A stretch of 64,000 nucleotides of DNA, taken from contig CAXHUQ010000848.1 in assembly GCA_964020085.1 (NCBI GenBank), positions 99,047-163,046 of the forward strand, written 5' to 3'. Source of the DNA: Micromussa lordhowensis (lineage: Eukaryota; Cnidaria; Anthozoa; Scleractinia; Lobophylliidae). The notes under the pieces are model-generated. The model was not told the DNA's origin, did no database searches, and worked only from the letters and a program-made list of their open reading frames with translations. Shown piece after piece: positions 61,541 through 64,000 of the stretch (position 1 is the first letter of the stretch; each line of letters opens with the position of its first letter). The position numbers were made by a program, and so were the translations under genes.

Positions 61541-63186
61541 ATCGCGCAGCTCCGAAACTTTGCATGTGGACCCGGACCCACCCCAGGAGTGCTTTGGTGC
61601 CATTAGTTTGCCAAGTTGCGACACGCGTCAAGCTCGGCTAACGAGTCAGCCAGCCGGCCACGCCTGGGGATCTGCGGGCTGATTAGCATAGTGGGAGATT
61701 TCGCGCAGCTCCGATACTTCGCATTTGGACCCGGACCGACCCCGGGAGTGCTTTGGTGGTATTAGTTTGCAAAGTTGCGACGCGCGCAAAGTTCGGCTAA
61801 TTAGCAAACGGGCTGGTTAGCATAGTGCAAGATGTCGCGCAGCTCCGAAACTTTGCATGTGGACCCGGACCCACCCCAGGAGTGCTTTGGTGCCATTAGT
61901 TTGCCAAGTTGCGACACGCGTCAAGCTCGGCTAACGAGTCAGCCAGCCGGCCACGCCTGGGGATCTGCGGGCTGATTAGCATAGTGGGAGATTTCGCGCA
62001 GCTCCGATACTTCGCATTTGGACCCGGACCGACCCCGGAAGTGCTTTGGTGGTATTAGTTTGCAAAGTTGCGACGCGCGCAAAGTTCGGCTAATTAGCAA
62101 ACGGGCTGGTTAGCATAGTGCGAGATGTCGCGCAGCTCCGAAACTTTGCATGTGGACCCGGACCCACCCCAGGAGTGCTTTGGTGCCATTAGTTTGCCAA
62201 GTTGCGACACGCGTCAAGCTCGGCTAACGAGTCAGCCAGCCGGCCACGCCTGGGGATCTGCGGGCTGATTAGCATAGTGGGAGATTTCGCGCAGCTCCGA
62301 TACTTCGCATTTGGACCCGGACCGATCCCGGGAGTGCTTTGGTGGTATTAGTTTGCAAAGTTGCGACGCGTGCAAAGTTCGGCTAATTAGCAAACGGGCT
62401 GGTTAGCATAGTGCGAGATGTCGCGCAGCTCCGAAACTTTGCATGTGGACCCAGACCCACCCCAGGAGTGCTTTGGTGCCATTAGTTTGCCAAGTTGCGA
62501 CACGCGTCAAGCTCGGCTAACGAGTCAGCCAGCCGGCCATGCCTGGGGATCTGCGGGCTGATTAGCATAGTGGGAGATTTCGCGCAGCTCCGATACTTCG
62601 CAATTGGACCCGGACCGACCCCGGGAGTGCTTTGGTGGTATTAGTTTGCAAAGTTGCGACGCGCGCAAAGTTCGGCTAATTAGCAAACGGGCTGGTTAGC
62701 ATAGTGCGAGATGTCGTGCAGCTCCGAAACTTTGCATGTGGACCCGGACCCACCCCAGGAGTGCTTTGGTGCCATTAGTTTGCCAAGTTGCGACACGCGT
62801 CAAGCTCGGCTAACGAGTCAGCCAGCCGGCCACGCCTGGGGATCTGCGGGCTGATTAGCATAGTGGGAGATTTCGCGCAGCTCCGATACTTCGCATTTGG
62901 ACCCGGACCGACCCCGGGAGTGCTTTGGTGGTATTAGTTTGCAAAGTTGCGACGCGCGCAAAGTTCGGCTAATTAGCAAACGGGCTGGTTAGCATAGTGC
63001 GAGATGTCGCGCAGCTCCGAAACTTTGCATGTGGACCCGGACCCACCCCGGGAGTGCTTTGGTGCCATTAGTTTGCCAAGTTGCGACACGCGTCAAGCTC
63101 GGCTAACGAGTCAGCCAGCCGGCCACGCCTGGGGATCTGCGGGCTGATTAGCATAGTGGGAGATTTCGCGCAGCTCCGATACTTCA
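61541..63186 (+). repeat. Three-copy higher-order block, copy 3, interrupted on the right
   Basis: The markers recur at 61541, 62039, 62326, 62371, 62540, 62603, 62717, 63050 and 63186, all 3516 bp after copy 2. Private changes in this region are at about 61819 and 62453, and a T-to-... C-type change near 63264. Identity to copy 2 ends before 63753, where a new variant (TTTT) appears. Confidence 0.95.
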
Positions 63187-63718
63187 CATTTGGACCCGGA
63201 CCGACCCCGGGAGTGCTTTGGTGGTATTAGTTTGCAAAGTTGCGACGCGCGCAAAGTTCGGCTCATTAGCAAACGGGCTGGTTAGCATAGTGCGAGATGT
63301 CGCGCAGCTCCGAAACTTTGCATGTGGACCCGGACCCACCCCAGGAGTGCTTTGGTGCCATTAGTTTGCCAAGTTGCGACACGCGTCAAGCTCGGCTAAC
63401 GAGTCAGCCAGCCGGCCACGCCTGGGGATCTGCGGGCTGATTAGCATAGTGGGAGATTTCGCGCAGCTCCGATACTTCGCATTTGGACCCGGACCGACCC
63501 CGGGAGTGCTTTGGTGGTATTAGTTTGCAAAGTTGCGACGCGCGCAAAGTTCGGCTAATTAGCAAACGGGCTGGTTAGCATAGTGCGAGATGTCGCGCAG
63601 CTCCGAAACTTTGCATGTGGACCCGGACCCACCCCAGGAGTGCTTTGGTGCCATTAGTTTGCCAAGTTGCGACACGCGTCAAGCTCGGCTAACGAGTCAG
63701 CCAGCCGGCCACGCCTGG

Positions 63719-64000
63719 GGATCTGCGGGCTGATTAGCATAGTGGGAGATTTTGCGCAGCTCCGATACTTCGCATTTGGACCCGGACCGACCCCGGGAGT
63801 GCTTTGGTGGTATTAGTTTGCAAAGTTGCGACGCGTGCAAAGTTCGGCTAATTAGCAAACGGGCTGGTTAGCATAGTGCGAGATGTCGCGCAGCTCCGAA
63901 ACTTTGCATGTGGACCCGGACCCACCCCAGGAGTGCTTTGGTGCCATTAGTTTGCCAAGTTGCGACACGCGTCAAGCTCGGCTAACGAGTCAGCCAGCCG
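63719..64000 (+). repeat. Last, partial dimer
   Basis: 282 of 293 bases are present, ending in CAGCCAGCCG. It carries C to T at 63753 (making TTTT) and at 63836. The array plainly continues beyond the window. Confidence 0.95.

Larger units (their letters stand above)
14788..63718 (+). repeat. Right sub-array: 167 dimers with no net length change
   Basis: From the landmark at 14788 to that at 63719 is 48931 bp, exactly 167 x 293. Only substitutions were noticed. I noticed no variant at all across 29858-31769 or about 45144-46597, whereas 19700-20892 is unusually variable. Nothing else (gene, mobile element, non-satellite spacer) is present. Block copies of 5, 11, 12, 13 and 14 units are embedded and are listed separately. 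Confidence 0.95.
1..64000 (+). repeat. Satellite array of a 293-bp dimeric repeat, fills the window
   Basis: The landmark GGATCTGC recurs at 1, 293, 586, 879, 1172 and onward every 293 bp to 63719, apart from four small length changes. All copies are head-to-tail on the same strand. I count 217 complete or nearly complete dimers, one single monomer and one partial dimer. The consensus is about 58% GC with about 26 CpG per unit. Dimers usually differ from consensus at zero to a few bases, so the array is strongly homogenised. No inserted element, inversion, simple-sequence tract or telomeric repeat was seen. Megabase-type satellites of 100-350 bp units are known from eukaryotic heterochromatin; that this is centromeric, pericentromeric or subtelomeric is inference. 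I do not recognise the family. One GATC, one MluI, one SmaI, one NaeI and one BssHII site per consensus unit predict a 293-bp ladder. Confidence 0.98.

Noticed and set aside
1..64000. CRISPR array
   Set aside because: The repeats are contiguous, 293 bp long and without unique spacers; no cas genes are present.
1..64000. Ribosomal DNA intergenic spacer subrepeats
   Set aside because: Spacer subrepeat arrays are interrupted by rRNA genes at intervals of a few to tens of kb. No rRNA sequence or promoter is seen in 64 kb. A very long spacer cannot be fully excluded.
1..64000. Bacterial or phage origin
   Set aside because: No coding density at all over 64 kb and a homogenised 293-bp tandem array are not compatible with a normal bacterial or phage genome segment.

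Overview
The whole 64 kb is one uninterrupted head-to-tail satellite DNA array. All copies lie in the same orientation. I see no gene, RNA gene, transposon or unique sequence anywhere. The repeat is a 293-bp dimer, about 58% GC, containing roughly 26 CpG per unit. It is made of two diverged monomers: A (134 bp) and B (159 bp, with about 25 extra bases at its 3' end). A and B agree at about 88% of aligned positions (about 15 differences in about 124), whereas dimers along the array mostly differ from consensus at only zero to a few bases. The duplication that made the dimer is therefore older than the amplification of the array. A long, homogenised dimeric satellite of this kind fits eukaryotic constitutive heterochromatin (centromeric, pericentromeric or subtelomeric). 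I do not recognise the family and cannot name the species or the chromosome location.

Layout. Positions 1-14628 hold 50 dimers: the first is 1 bp short, another loses 1 bp near 4969, and one loses 20 bp at 8199/8200. Positions 14629-14787 are a single 159-bp A/B mosaic monomer that breaks the dimer rhythm. Positions 14788-63718 are exactly 167 dimers of 293 bp with no net length change over 48.9 kb. Positions 63719-64000 are a partial dimer (282 of 293 bp), so the array runs out of the window on the right; the left edge also starts inside the array.

Over this rhythm lies a second level of order. Rare single-base variants recur together at exact multiples of 293 bp, showing that blocks of 5, 9, 11, 12, 13 and 14 dimers were copied, sometimes more than once. 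Examples are 9 units (4.5-5.6 kb to 7.2-8.2 kb; 11.8-12.3 kb to 14.5-14.8 kb), 5 units (16.7-17.9 kb to 18.2-19.4 kb; 38.9-40.1 kb to 40.3-41.6 kb), 11 units (28.8-29.9 kb to 32.1-33.1 kb), 13 units (43.4-45.1 kb to 47.2-49.0 kb), and a three-copy set spaced 14 then 12 units (53.9, 58.0 and 61.5 kb). There is thus no fixed higher-order period; the array records a series of unequal exchanges of changing step size.

Most recurring variants are C-to-T or G-to-A changes at CpG, the signature expected of methylated cytosine. The two longest open frames (4916-5119 minus, 8074-8280 plus) exist only because small deletions shift the frame of the repeat; they are not genes. Possible function can only be guessed: each A monomer carries a perfect match to the RNA polymerase III A-box consensus and a cluster of short palindromes absent from B.
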